Assembly: GCF_004022465.1 (NCBI RefSeq)
Contig: NZ_SAVA01000008.1
Span: forward strand, 62,001 to 126,000
Direction of reading: 5' to 3'
Length of the DNA: 64,000 nucleotides
DNA from: Rhodobacter huangdaonensis
GTDB lineage: Bacteria > Pseudomonadota > Alphaproteobacteria > Rhodobacterales > Rhodobacteraceae
A program made the translations under genes and the position numbers. Of the stretch, positions 25,493 through 37,226 are shown one piece after another (within the stretch, counting starts at the first letter, position 1; the number at the start of each line of letters is the position of its first letter). The notes beneath the pieces were generated by a model that saw only the letters and a list, made by a program, of their open reading frames with translations, had not been told where the DNA came from and ran no database searches.

Positions 25493-27139
25493 ATGACCCC
25501 GACGATCGAGATCCATGACGCGCGCGACATCTTCACCGATGCGCCGGTTTCCCTGCGCCTCGAAGGCGGCTGCATTGCCTGGATCGGCGCCCCCGGCACG
25601 ATGCCCGACGCCCCGCCGCCCGCGCGGCGGATCGCGGCCGGCGGGCGGCGGATCGCGCCGGGGTTCTGCGAGAGCCACCTGCACCTGTTCTGGGGCGGCG
25701 CGACGCTGTCGCAGCTGAACCTGCTGGGCATCGAGGGGGCGGAGGCCGCGGCGCAGGCGATTGCCGGTTTCGCGGCCGAAACCCCCGCGGTGGCGCTGCT
25801 TGTCGCCTATTCGGCGAATTACGAGGTGCTGGGCCCCGGCACGCGCCCCGATCGTCACGCGCTGGACCGGCTCTGCCCGGAGCGCCCGCTGCTGATGATC
25901 GCGGTCGATGGCCATGGTGCCTGGGCCAACACCGCGGCGCTGGCGGCGGCGGGTCTGATGACCTGCGTGCCCGAGGTCGAGAATGCCGAGGTCGTGCTCG
26001 GCCCCGATGGCAAGCCCAATGGCGAGCTGCGCGAGGGGGCGGCAATCGCGCTGGTGCAGCGCCTTTCGACCTCCGGCGGGCGCGAGGGGCTGGTGATCGC
26101 CGGCGACGAACCCGGGACCGTCTCCCCCGCGGATCGCGCGGCCGACAAGGCGACGCTTGCCGCCGCGCTGGCCGCCTGCGCCGCCCATGGCATCACCACC
26201 GCGGTCAACATGGACGGCAACCTCTATCTGGCCGATCTGCTCACCGAGATGGAGGCCGAGGGCGCGCTGCCGATCCGCGTCTCGACCGCGATGCGGCTCT
26301 CGCCCGCCCATGACGACGCCCGCATCGCCGAGCTGATCGAGGCGGCGACGCGGCCGGCGCAGGGCAAGCTCGGCTTCGGCCGGATCAAGATGTTCCTCGA
26401 TGGCGTCTTCGATACCTGGACCGCCTATCGCACCGACGATTACCCGGGCCGGCCGGGGTTCCGGTCGGAACCGCTCTTCACCCCCGAGCGCTACAGCGCG
26501 CTGTGCGTCGCGGCCGATGCGCGCGGGCTGCAGATCCAAGTGCATTGCGTGGGGGATGCGGCGGTGCGCCTGGCGCTTGACGGCTATGCCGCGGCGCGCG
26601 CGGCGAACGGGCCGCGCGATGCCCGCCACCGGATCGAGCATATCGACATGCTGCACCCCGATGACCTGCCGCGGTTGCGCGACCTCGGTGTGATCGCCTC
26701 GATGCAGCCGGTGCACCCGCCGGGCTCGAGCGGGCTGCCGCTCGAGCCCACCGTCTCGATCATGGGGCGCGACCGCTGGCGCGACACCTTCCCCTGGGCC
26801 GCGCTCGCCGGGGCGGGCGTGCCGATCGCCTTCGGCACCGACTGGCCGACGGCGCCGCTGTCACCCTTCAACGCGATTCACGCGGCGCTGTCCCGGACCC
26901 CCTGGGCCGAGGATGTGCCCGACCAGCGCCTGCCCTTCGAGGCGGTGATCGAAGCCTATACCACGGGCGGCGCGCGGGCGCTTTTCGCCGAGGAGGGCCG
27001 CGGCCGGCTCGCGCCCGGGATGGCGGCGGATCTCGTCCTTCTCGACGGCGATCCGCGCGCGCTGCGCGAGGATGCCGGCGCCTGCCGTGCCGCGCTGACG
27101 ATCTGCGCGGGCGAGATCGTGCATGAGGCGGCGCTCTGA
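25493..27139 (+). CDS. Amidohydrolase family protein (YtcJ-like)
   Basis: A 548-residue metal-dependent hydrolase of the amidohydrolase-3 group. Metal-ligand motifs in order: H62-x-H64 in ESHLHLFWGG, a Lys in GRIKMFLDGVFDTWTAY, a His in IQVHCVGDAAV, HRIEHIDML, and the catalytic Asp in AFGTDWPTAPLSP. The family hydrolyses amide or cyclic C-N bonds; YtcJ-type members are mostly uncharacterised. The stop overlaps the start of the ArgE-like gene (TGATG at 27137-27141). It probably acts late in the pathway, on an N-acyl or cyclic amide intermediate. Confidence 0.82.
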   Translation: MTPTIEIHDARDIFTDAPVSLRLEGGCIAWIGAPGTMPDAPPPARRIAAGGRRIAPGFCESHLHLFWGGATLSQLNLLGIEGAEAAAQAIAGFAAETPAVALLVAYSANYEVLGPGTRPDRHALDRLCPERPLLMIAVDGHGAWANTAALAAAGLMTCVPEVENAEVVLGPDGKPNGELREGAAIALVQRLSTSGGREGLVIAGDEPGTVSPADRAADKATLAAALAACAAHGITTAVNMDGNLYLADLLTEMEAEGALPIRVSTAMRLSPAHDDARIAELIEAATRPAQGKLGFGRIKMFLDGVFDTWTAYRTDDYPGRPGFRSEPLFTPERYSALCVAADARGLQIQVHCVGDAAVRLALDGYAAARAANGPRDARHRIEHIDMLHPDDLPRLRDLGVIASMQPVHPPGSSGLPLEPTVSIMGRDRWRDTFPWAALAGAGVPIAFGTDWPTAPLSPFNAIHAALSRTPWAEDVPDQRLPFEAVIEAYTTGGARALFAEEGRGRLAPGMAADLVLLDGDPRALREDAGACRAALTICAGEIVHEAAL

Positions 27140-28248
27140 TGCTGGCCCGGATCGAGGAGATCCTCGCCACGCTTGTCGCCTTTCCGACCGTCTCGGCGCG
27201 CTCGAACCTTGCGCTGATCGACTGGGTCGAGGCCGTCCTGCAGGGCGCGGGCTTCACCGTGACCCGGATCGCGGCACAGGACGCACCGAAAGCCGGGCTG
27301 CTTGCCCGTTTCGGCGCGGGCGAGGGCGGCACGCTGTTCTCGGCCCATACCGATGTCGTCCCGGTCGAGGGCCAGCGCTGGAGTGTCGAGCCCTTCGCGC
27401 TGACCCGCCGTGGCGATCGCCTGCACGGCCGCGGCACCACCGACATGAAGGGCTTCATCGCCTGTGTCCTCGCCCTGGCCGAGACGCTGCGCGCGGCGCC
27501 CCCCGCGCATCCGGTGATGATCGCGCTGAGCTGGGACGAGGAGCTCGGCTGCCGTGGCATCCCGCAGATGATCGACCGGGTGATCCCCACCCTCGGCCGG
27601 CCCGATCTGTGCATCGTGGGCGAGCCGACCTCGATGCGGCTCGGCCTTGGCCACAAGGGCAAGGCAAGCTACCGCGCCACCTGCCATGGCGAGGCGGGCC
27701 ATTCCGCGATGGCGCCGCGCTTCACCAATGCGCTGCATCTGGCGGCCGACCTGATCGGCGCGCTCCGGGCCGAACAGGCGCGGCTGCTGCGCGAGGGCGC
27801 GCAGGATGCGGCCTATGACGTGCCCTGTTCGACCGTCCACGCCGGCCTCCTGCACGGCGGCGTCGCGCTGAACATCGTGCCCGATGAGGCCGAGGTCGAT
27901 TTCGAGATCCGCCATCTTGCCGCCGAAAGCGCCGGCCAGATCCTGTCGCGCATCACCGCCGGCCTGCCCGCGGGCATCGAGATCGCCCAGACCGGCGCCT
28001 ATCCCGGGCTCGACACCGACCCTGCCGTGCCGGCGATCGCGCGGTTTGCCGCGCTTCTGCCCGCGGCCGCGCCGGTGAAGGTTTCCTACGGCACCGAGGC
28101 GGGCTTCTTCGCGGCGCTCGGCCTGCCTACGGTCGTGTGCGGGCCGGGCACGATGGACGACGGCCACCAGCCCGACGAGTCGATCGCGCGCAGCGAGCTT
28201 GCGCTCTGCGCCGGGGTTCTGGCCCGCATGACGCGGGGGGGCGTGTGA
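27139..28248 (+). CDS. ArgE/M20-family deacylase (acetylornithine deacetylase-like)
   Basis: A 369-residue zinc peptidase-fold amidase: H70 and D72 in FSAHTDVVPVEG, D102 in GRGTTDMKGF, the base/ligand pair E134-E135 in SWDEELGCRG, and the C-terminal metal ligand in DDGHQPDE. It is assigned to ArgE by overall pattern (FSAHTDVVPVEGQ). In Rhodobacterales several ArgE paralogues serve catabolic N-deacylation, and here the translational coupling to the amidohydrolase points that way rather than to arginine synthesis. Last gene of the cluster, converging on fruR. Confidence 0.85.
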   Translation: MLARIEEILATLVAFPTVSARSNLALIDWVEAVLQGAGFTVTRIAAQDAPKAGLLARFGAGEGGTLFSAHTDVVPVEGQRWSVEPFALTRRGDRLHGRGTTDMKGFIACVLALAETLRAAPPAHPVMIALSWDEELGCRGIPQMIDRVIPTLGRPDLCIVGEPTSMRLGLGHKGKASYRATCHGEAGHSAMAPRFTNALHLAADLIGALRAEQARLLREGAQDAAYDVPCSTVHAGLLHGGVALNIVPDEAEVDFEIRHLAAESAGQILSRITAGLPAGIEIAQTGAYPGLDTDPAVPAIARFAALLPAAAPVKVSYGTEAGFFAALGLPTVVCGPGTMDDGHQPDESIARSELALCAGVLARMTRGGV

Positions 28249-28348
28249 TCGTCTAAGGGGCGTGACGGCCTGATCGGGCCCATCTTCGTCGGGGCTGCCC
28301 CGCCACTTCCCGGAACCTTCTGCGCGCTGCCTGCGGGCGGTCCGCCTC

Positions 28349-29326
28349 TCAGACCGGTGCCGTCGAGCCGCGCACGATCAGCTCGCCCGCCAGCACGATC
28401 CGCCGCGGCCGCATCTTCGCCGCGCCGATCCGGGCGAGCAGGGTCTGCATCGCCTCGCGGCCGAACTCCTCGACCGGCTGGCGGATCACGGTGATGCCGG
28501 GATCGACGAGGTCGGTCCAGACCTCGTCGTCGAAGCCCGCGATTGCCAGCCGGCCGGGGATCGGGATCCGGCGCTCGTGGCACAGTTTCAGCGCAGCGCG
28601 CACGAACAGGCCGTTCGACAGGATCAGCGCATCGGGCATGTCGCGTTCGAGCAGTTCCGCAAGCGCGGCGTGGCCGGCATCGAAGCTCGGCAGCGAAAGC
28701 GCGCTGCGCGCCGGCAGACCGTGCCGTTCGAGCGCCGCCTCGACCTCGGCGCGGCGCTCCATCCCGGTGGCGGAGGTCGAGCCGAACAGTCCCGCGATCC
28801 GCCGCCGCCCCGAGGCGACGAGATGATCGACCAGCTCGGCCGAGGCACGGGCATTGTCGAGCACGATGCTGTCGAAATCGGTTTCCGGCATGGCGCGGTC
28901 GACCAGCACCACCGGCCGGCCCACGCGCGCCAGCACGGCGGGCGAGAGATGGCGCGTCGGGGTCATGATCAGCCCGCTCACGCGCTCCTCGGCCATCAGT
29001 TCGAGATACATCGCCTCGCGCGCCGGGTCCTCGTCGGTGTTGCACAGCAGCACCCGCATGCCGGCGGCGTAAGCCGCGTCCTCGACCGCCCGGCTGAGCT
29101 GGGTGAAGAACGGGTTGCGGATGTCGGCGACGATCAGCCCCACCGCCATCGAGCGTTGCGAGCGCAGTTGCCGGGCCGCGAGGTTGGGCCGGTAGCCGGT
29201 GGCGGCGACCGCCGATTCGACCCGGCGCAGCACCTCGGCGCTGACCGGCCCCTTGCCAAGCGCGCGCGAGACCGTCGAGGTCGAAACCCCCGCGGCCCGC
29301 GCGACATCCTTGATGCTGACGCTCAT
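28349..29326 (-). CDS. LacI-family repressor of the fructose operon (FruR-like)
   Basis: A 325-residue LacI/GalR regulator. The helix-turn-helix is at residues 4-50 (IKDVARAAGVSTSTVSRALGKG), with the hinge about ATGYRPNLAARQLRSQRS. The periplasmic-binding-like core follows, with GLIVADIRNPFFTQLSRAVE and GFDDEVWTDLVDPGITVIRQP. It is divergent from fruB, with a 169-bp gap that holds two AACGTT-centred palindromes. By analogy with other proteobacteria the inducer would be fructose 1-phosphate or fructose 1,6-bisphosphate. The longer frame to 29566 is rejected because MSVSIKDVARAAG is the family's N-terminus. Confidence 0.88.
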   Translation of the reverse strand: MSVSIKDVARAAGVSTSTVSRALGKGPVSAEVLRRVESAVAATGYRPNLAARQLRSQRSMAVGLIVADIRNPFFTQLSRAVEDAAYAAGMRVLLCNTDEDPAREAMYLELMAEERVSGLIMTPTRHLSPAVLARVGRPVVLVDRAMPETDFDSIVLDNARASAELVDHLVASGRRRIAGLFGSTSATGMERRAEVEAALERHGLPARSALSLPSFDAGHAALAELLERDMPDALILSNGLFVRAALKLCHERRIPIPGRLAIAGFDDEVWTDLVDPGITVIRQPVEEFGREAMQTLLARIGAAKMRPRRIVLAGELIVRGSTAPV

Positions 29327-29333
29327 TTTCTGC

Positions 29334-29341
29334 AAACGTTT
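29334..29341. promoter_or_regulatory. FruR-like half operator next to fruR
   Basis: AAACGTTT palindrome 7 bp upstream of the fruR start, sharing the AACGTT core of the larger operator. It could allow autorepression. Confidence 0.4.
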
Positions 29342-29436
29342 CCAGTTTCGGCAAAAGGAAAGATATCGCGTTTCAATGGGTTTCGCAACGATATGGCGAT
29401 CTCTCCGGGCACTTTGCAGCTGCAGCGGAAAATTTT

Positions 29437-29452
29437 GTGGGAACGTTCCCAC
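29437..29452. promoter_or_regulatory. FruR operator upstream of fruB
   Basis: GTGGGAACGTTCCCAC, a perfect 16-bp palindrome with central CG, the typical form of LacI-family operators. It ends 43 bp before the fruB start. Confidence 0.75.
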
Positions 29453-29495
29453 GATTATGCTATTCTCGCGGCATACAGAGGCTGGAGGAGCGCCA

Positions 29496-32062
<2,567 letters not shown>

Positions 32063-32066
<4 letters not shown>

Positions 32067-33034
32067 GCACGGGCGCCGAGATCCACACGCTTTGCCTCAA
32101 TCCGGCGATCGACCTGACCGTGGGGCTTGCGCGGCTGGTGCCGGGCGAGGTCGCCCGCGCGCGCTCGGCCCGCCATGACCCGGGCGGCAAGGGGGTGAAT
32201 GTCGCCTCCTGTCTGGCCGACTGGGGCGCGCGGGTCGCGATCCACGGCCTGCTTGGTGCCGAGAACGCCGCGCGCTTCGAGAAGCTGTTCGCGTCGAAGG
32301 GGATCGCCGACCGCATGGTGCGGCTCGCGGAACCCACGCGCACCAATATCAAGCTGCTGGAAGAGGGCGGGCGCACCACCGACGTCAACCTGCCGGGCTT
32401 TTCCGCCTCGGCGCGCGATCTGGCGGCGGTGGCCGAGAGCCTTGCGCAGGTGGGCGATGGCGCGCTTGTCGCGATCTCGGGCAGCCAGCCGCCGGGGCTT
32501 GAGGACGACGCCTCGGCGCGGCTGGCGGGCGGGCTGGCGCGGCGCGGCGCGCGGGTGATGCTTGATGTCTCGGGGGCGCCGCTGCGCGCGGCACTGGCGC
32601 TGCCCGCCGATGCCGCCCCCTTCGCGATCAAGCCGAACCGGCACGAGCTCGAGGAGTGCCTTGGCCGGCCGCTCGGCCGGCGGGCCGATCTGGTCGTCGC
32701 GGCGCAGGGGCTTCTGGAGCGCGGCATTGCGCTGGTCGTCGTCTCGCTTGGCACCGGGGGGGCGATCTTCGTCGGCCGCGAGGCGGCCGTGCATGCGGCC
32801 CCGGTCGCGCTGTCGCACGGGTCGACCGTGGGGGCGGGCGACGCGATGGTGGCGGGGATCGTCTCGGGGCTGGCCGAGGGGCTGACGCTCGACCGGCTGG
32901 CACAGCGTGCCACCGCCTTTTCGGTGGGCAAGCTGCGCAACGCCGGTCCGCATCTGCCCGAGAACACCGAGCTGCGGTCGCTGGCGAATGCCGTGCCGGT
33001 GCGGCCGCTTGCCGAATGGCTCGCCGAGGGCTGA
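32063..33034 (+). CDS. fruK: 1-phosphofructokinase
   Basis: A 323-residue PfkB-family kinase converting fructose 1-phosphate to fructose 1,6-bisphosphate. It shows THTLCLNPAIDLTV-type N-terminus, DPGGKGVNVASCL, and the anion-hole/catalytic motif STVGAGDAMVAG near residue 260. ATGA overlap with fruB and a 133-bp gap to fruA place it in the same operon. Confidence 0.93.
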
Positions 33035-33081
33035 GCCGGAATGACGGCCGGGGAGGGAGCCCCGGCGGAAGAACAGGGGGT

Positions 33082-33097
33082 GCCGCCTGCCGGCGGC
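33082..33097 (+). promoter_or_regulatory. Hairpin in the fruK-fruA intercistronic region
   Basis: GCCGCC-TGCC-GGCGGC lies in the only large gap (133 bp) of the operon. It may stabilise or attenuate the fruA part of the transcript. Function is inferred from position only. Confidence 0.3.
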
Positions 33098-33167
33098 GCG
33101 CCGATGCGGGAGGTCCGGTCCCGTCGCGGGGCCGGGCGGAGAAGACACCGGAGGACAGGAGGAACAG

Positions 33168-34913
33168 ATGTCCGATATCGTGGCCGTGATCGGCGCCGAG
33201 ACCTTGGCGACGCACGGAATGCTGGCGCGAGAGGCGCTGAAGAAGGCCGCGGCCGGGCTTGGCCGCGCGATCAGGGTCGAGCTGCACATGCCCGAGGGCG
33301 TGAGCGACCCGCTTGACGCCGCGACGGTGGCGGCGACGACGCAGGTGCTGCTGGTGGGCGAACTCGCGCCCGACCCGCGCTTCGACGGCAAGCAGACCGT
33401 CCGCGCCACCTTGCAGGAGGTGCTCGATGCGCCGGCCGAGGTTCTCGCCCGGCTTGCGGGGGCGACGGCTGCGCCGGGCGCCGGCGCCGGGCTGAAGATC
33501 GTCGCGATCACCTCCTGCCCGACCGGCATCGCGCATACTTTCATGGCGGCCGAGGGGCTGCAGCAGGGCGCCAAGGAAGTCGGCGCCGAGATCCGGGTCG
33601 AGACCCAGGGCTCGGTCGGTTCGGAGGACGCGCTGACGGCGGCGGAGATTGCCGCGGCGGATCTGGTGGTGATCGCTGCCGACCGGCAGGTCGAGCTGGG
33701 CCGTTTTGCCGGCAAGCGGGTGTTCCAGTCGCAGACGAAGCCCGCGATCAACGACGGCGCCGGGCTGATCCGCCGCGCCATCGCCGAGGCCGCGGTGCAG
33801 TCGGGCGGGCAGGATGCAGCCGCTGCCGAGGCGCAAGGCGGCGCCGCGCCGGCGCAGGCCGGTGGGGCGGCCGGTGTCTACAAGCACCTGATGACCGGCG
33901 TCTCCTTCATGCTGCCCTTCGTCGTGGCGGGCGGCATCCTGATCGCCATCGCCTTCGCGCTTGGTGGCATCTATGTCTATGACGACGCGCATCAGGGCAC
34001 GCTGGGCTGGACGCTGTTCCAGATCGGCGCGAAGGGGGCCTTCACGCTGATGGTGCCGGCGCTCGCTGGCTATATCGCCTTCTCGATCGCCGACCGGCCC
34101 GGCATCGCGCCCGGCATGACCGGCGGCGTGATCGCCGGCACGATCGGCGCGGGCTTCATCGGCGGCATCCTTGCGGGCTTCATCGCCGGCTATGCGGTGC
34201 TGTGGCTGAACCGGGCGATCAAGCTGCCGAAGACGCTGCAGGGGCTGAAACCCGTGCTGATCCTGCCGCTTCTGGGCGTCTCGATCACCGGCCTTCTGAT
34301 GTTCTACGTCATCGGCAAGCCGACGGCAGAACTCCTCGCCGCACTCACCGCCTGGCTGCAGGGGATGCAGGGTGCGCAGGCCGCGGTTCTTGGCGCGCTG
34401 CTCGGCGGGATGATGGCGGTCGACATGGGCGGGCCGATCAACAAGGCGGCCTATGCCTTCGGCACCACGCTGATCGCCGCGAACGTGACCGAGCCGATGG
34501 CCGCGGTGATGTGCGCTGGCATGACGCCGCCGCTTGCGCTCTCGATCGCGACCAAGCTCTTCGCCAACCGCTTCACCGCCGAGGAACGCGAGGCGGGCAA
34601 TGCGGCCTTCGTGCTGGGCCTGTCCTTCGTCACCGAAGGCGCGATCCCCTTCGCCGCGCGCGACCCGTTCCGGGTGATCCCCTCGCTGATCGCGGGCTCG
34701 GCGGTGGCCGGTGCGATCTGCATGGCGATGGGGGTTCAGCTCAAGGTGCCCCATGGCGGCATCTTTGTGCTGCCGATCCCGAACGCGGTGGGCAACCTGC
34801 CGGGCTTCGTGATCGCGATGCTGGCGGGCACGGCGGTCTCGGTCATCGCGCTGCGGATCGTCAAGCCGCGGCTTGCGGCGGCGGGGACCTCCGCCCAGCT
34901 GAAGGCCGCCTGA
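33168..34913 (+). CDS. fruA: PTS fructose transporter EIIB'BC
   Basis: A 581-residue permease. Residues 1 to about 100 form the degenerate EIIB' domain. The true EIIB domain starts near 109 with phospho-Cys117 (ITSCPTGIAHTFMAAE). An Ala/Gln-rich linker ends near 240, and then comes the EIIC membrane domain with about ten helices (GVSFMLPFVVAGGILIAIAF, MAVDMGGPINKAAYAFG). It imports and phosphorylates fructose at C1. Domain order matches R. capsulatus and E. coli FruA. Confidence 0.95.
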   Translation: MSDIVAVIGAETLATHGMLAREALKKAAAGLGRAIRVELHMPEGVSDPLDAATVAATTQVLLVGELAPDPRFDGKQTVRATLQEVLDAPAEVLARLAGATAAPGAGAGLKIVAITSCPTGIAHTFMAAEGLQQGAKEVGAEIRVETQGSVGSEDALTAAEIAAADLVVIAADRQVELGRFAGKRVFQSQTKPAINDGAGLIRRAIAEAAVQSGGQDAAAAEAQGGAAPAQAGGAAGVYKHLMTGVSFMLPFVVAGGILIAIAFALGGIYVYDDAHQGTLGWTLFQIGAKGAFTLMVPALAGYIAFSIADRPGIAPGMTGGVIAGTIGAGFIGGILAGFIAGYAVLWLNRAIKLPKTLQGLKPVLILPLLGVSITGLLMFYVIGKPTAELLAALTAWLQGMQGAQAAVLGALLGGMMAVDMGGPINKAAYAFGTTLIAANVTEPMAAVMCAGMTPPLALSIATKLFANRFTAEEREAGNAAFVLGLSFVTEGAIPFAARDPFRVIPSLIAGSAVAGAICMAMGVQLKVPHGGIFVLPIPNAVGNLPGFVIAMLAGTAVSVIALRIVKPRLAAAGTSAQLKAA

Positions 34914-34924
34914 GCGCGGCCTTC

Positions 34925-34934
34925 GGAACGTTCC
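34925..34934. promoter_or_regulatory. Possible third FruR-type site after fruA
   Basis: GGAACGTTCC, identical to the inner ten bases of the operator at 29437-29452, lies 11 bp after the fruA stop. A ten-base palindrome can occur by chance, so this is tentative. Confidence 0.3.
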
Positions 34935-35025
34935 TCCCCGGTCGCCCGGGCGTCTTGCGCGGATCGCGTGCAGGGCGTCCGGGCGGCGCCGTTTGCGCCC
35001 CCCGGGATGTCAGGCCCGAAAGGGG

Positions 35026-36123
35026 TCAGGCGTTGAACAGGAAGTGCAGAACGTCGCCGTCCTGCACCTCGTAGGTCTTGCCCTCGACGCGGAACTTGCC
35101 CGCTTCCTTGGCGCCGGTCTCGCCCTTGTATTTCACGTAATCCTCATAGGCCACGGTCTCGGCGCGGATGAAGCCGCGCTCGAAATCGCCGTGGATGACG
35201 CCTGCCGCCTGCGGCGCAAGCGTGCCCTTGCGGATCGTCCAGGCGCGGGCCTCCTTCGGACCGACGGTGAAATAGGTCTCGAGGCCGAGGAGCTGATAGC
35301 CTGCCCGGATCAGCCGGTCGAGGCCGGCCTCGTGCAACCCGAGCTCCTCGAGGAACATCGTCGCTTCCTCGTCGTCGAGCTGGCTGATCTCTTCCTCGAT
35401 CTTGGCCGAGATCACCACCGAGGCGGCGCCCTGTTCCTGCGCCATCTGCGCCACCTTCTCGGACAGCGCATTGCCGCTCGCGGCCTGTGCCTCCTCGACG
35501 TTGCAGACGTAAAGCACCGGCTTCGCCGTCAGCAGCTGCAGCATGTTCCAGGCCTTGCGGTCGTCCTCGACGATCTTGACGGTGCGCGCGGGCAGGCCCT
35601 TCTCGAGGACCTCCTTCGCGGCCAGCATCAGCCGCGCGTCTTCCTTCGCCTGCTTGTCGCCGGCGTTGACCTTGCGCGAAAGGTTCGCCAGCCGCTTCTC
35701 GAGGCTCTCGAGGTCGGCGATCATCAGCTCGGTCTCGATCGTCTCGGCATCGGCGATCGGGTCGACGCGGCCCTCGACATGGGTGACGTCGCCATCCTCG
35801 AAGCAGCGCAGCACATGGGCGATGGCATCGACCTCGCGGATGTTCGCGAGGAACTGGTTGCCAAGGCCTTCGCCCTTCGAGGCGCCCTTCACCAGGCCCG
35901 CGATGTCGACGAAGGTCATCCGGGTCGGGATGAGCTGCTTCGAGCCGGCGATCGCGGCCAGCGCCTCGAGCCGCGCATCGGGCACCGCGACCTCGCCCAC
36001 GTTCGGCTCGATCGTGCAGAAGGGGAAGTTTGCCGCCTGCGCCGCGGCGGTCTTGGTGAGCGCATTGAACAGCGTCGACTTGCCCACGTTCGGGAGCCCG
36101 ACGATCCCCATCTTGAAGCCCAT
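35026..36123 (-). CDS. ychF: Redox-regulated ATPase/GTPase YchF
   Basis: A 365-residue Obg-like protein (E. coli YchF has 363). G1 is GLPNVGKST (residues 9-17), G3 is DIAGLVKGA, and NVEE replaces the guanine-specific NKxD, as in all YchF proteins that prefer ATP. A coiled-coil stretch follows (LMIADLESLEKRLANL), and a C-terminal TGS domain ends in VQDGDVLHFLFNA. It binds ribosomes and modulates stress responses. Start at 36123 (MGFKMGIVGLPN). Divergent from trpA. Confidence 0.95.
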   Translation of the reverse strand: MGFKMGIVGLPNVGKSTLFNALTKTAAAQAANFPFCTIEPNVGEVAVPDARLEALAAIAGSKQLIPTRMTFVDIAGLVKGASKGEGLGNQFLANIREVDAIAHVLRCFEDGDVTHVEGRVDPIADAETIETELMIADLESLEKRLANLSRKVNAGDKQAKEDARLMLAAKEVLEKGLPARTVKIVEDDRKAWNMLQLLTAKPVLYVCNVEEAQAASGNALSEKVAQMAQEQGAASVVISAKIEEEISQLDDEEATMFLEELGLHEAGLDRLIRAGYQLLGLETYFTVGPKEARAWTIRKGTLAPQAAGVIHGDFERGFIRAETVAYEDYVKYKGETGAKEAGKFRVEGKTYEVQDGDVLHFLFNA

Positions 36124-36259
36124 GATCTTGCCCTCTCGCTCATCCGCTGTTGCGGGCCTCTTACGCGGGCGCGCGTTGCATGGCAAGCCGCGCCCCTTTC
36201 GGCATTGATTTTCCCGCCCCCATGCCGCAAACCCGGGCGGACAGAGCAGGGGACCGCAC

Positions 36260-37051
36260 ATGACTCGCATTGATGCCAGATTTGCCGCGCTGAAGGCCGA
36301 GGGGAAGAAGGCCTTCGTCGCCTATATCATGGCGGGAGACCCGGACATCGAGACCTCGCTCGCGGTGATGAAGGGGATGCCCGCGGCGGGCGTCGACGTG
36401 ATCGAGCTCGGCATGCCCTTCACCGATCCGATGGCGGACGGCCCGACGATCCAGCTCGCCGGCCAGCGTGCGCTCGACGGCGGCCAGACCCTGCAGAAGA
36501 CGCTCGACATGGTGGCCGAGTTCCGCAAGACCGACAATGTCACGCCGATCGTGATGATGGGCTATTACAACCCGATCTATAACCGCGGCAGCGAGACGTT
36601 CGTGGCCGATGCGCTGAAGGCCGGTGTCGACGGGCTGATCGTCGTCGACCTGCCGCCCGAGGAGGATGCGGAACTCTGCATCCCGGCGATGCGGGCGGGG
36701 CTGAACTTCATCCGGCTCGCGACGCCGACGACCGATGACAAGCGCCTGCCGAAGGTGCTGCAGAACACCTCGGGCTTTGTCTATTACGTCTCGGTCACCG
36801 GCATCACCGGCAGTCAGGCGGCGCAGGCGGGCGACGTCGGCCCCGAAGTCGCGCGGATCAAGGCCTCGACCGATCTGCCGGTGGTGGTGGGCTTCGGCAT
36901 CTCGACGCCGGAGGCCGCGCGCACCATCGCGGGCGTGGCCGATGGCTGTGTCGTCGGCTCGGCGATCGTGAAGCTGGTGGGCGAGGGCAAGTCCCCGGCC
37001 GAGGTTCTGGCCCGCGTGGCCGAGCTGGCCGCGGGGGCGCATTCCGCCTGA
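36260..37051 (+). CDS. trpA: Tryptophan synthase alpha subunit
   Basis: A 263-residue TIM-barrel enzyme cleaving indole-3-glycerol phosphate to indole and glyceraldehyde 3-phosphate; it works in complex with TrpB. Catalytic Glu49 (VIELGMPFTDPMADGP) and Asp60 are in the positions known from Salmonella. The phosphate loop GFGISTPE is intact. No trpB or trpF is adjacent, as is common in this group. A dispersed hairpin element follows the stop. Confidence 0.96.
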   Translation: MTRIDARFAALKAEGKKAFVAYIMAGDPDIETSLAVMKGMPAAGVDVIELGMPFTDPMADGPTIQLAGQRALDGGQTLQKTLDMVAEFRKTDNVTPIVMMGYYNPIYNRGSETFVADALKAGVDGLIVVDLPPEEDAELCIPAMRAGLNFIRLATPTTDDKRLPKVLQNTSGFVYYVSVTGITGSQAAQAGDVGPEVARIKASTDLPVVVGFGISTPEAARTIAGVADGCVVGSAIVKLVGEGKSPAEVLARVAELAAGAHSA

Positions 37052-37073
37052 GGGCGGTCCTGGTGGCGCGCGC

Positions 37074-37140
37074 GGGGGGCTGTCTGCCCCCCTCTGCCTT
37101 CGGCATTCACCCCCCGAAGGTATTTTCGCCAAGAAGAAAG
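37074..37140 (+). repeat. Dispersed GC-hairpin element, copy B
   Basis: Hairpin GGGGGGC-TGTCT-GCCCCCC (37074-37092), a small second hairpin TGCC-TTC-GGCA, then CACCCCCCGAAGGTATTTTC and GCCAAGAAGAAAG. Located 22 bp after the trpA stop in the direction of trpA. A diverged copy of the element seen at 16120. Confidence 0.7.
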
Positions 37141-37226
37141 CCGGGTGGTGAAGGCGGGGCTTTCCGGCGGATTGATCTTTCCCGCTTGAATTGGTAAGGC
37201 GACATTACCGGAAGCGGAGGTTTTCC

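Noticed and set aside
23300..26716. Very long open frame (1138 codons) on the minus strand
   Set aside because: It lies opposite the PotB/C/D and amidohydrolase genes and has a His/Arg/Gly-rich composition typical of shadow frames in high-GC DNA. No family motif.
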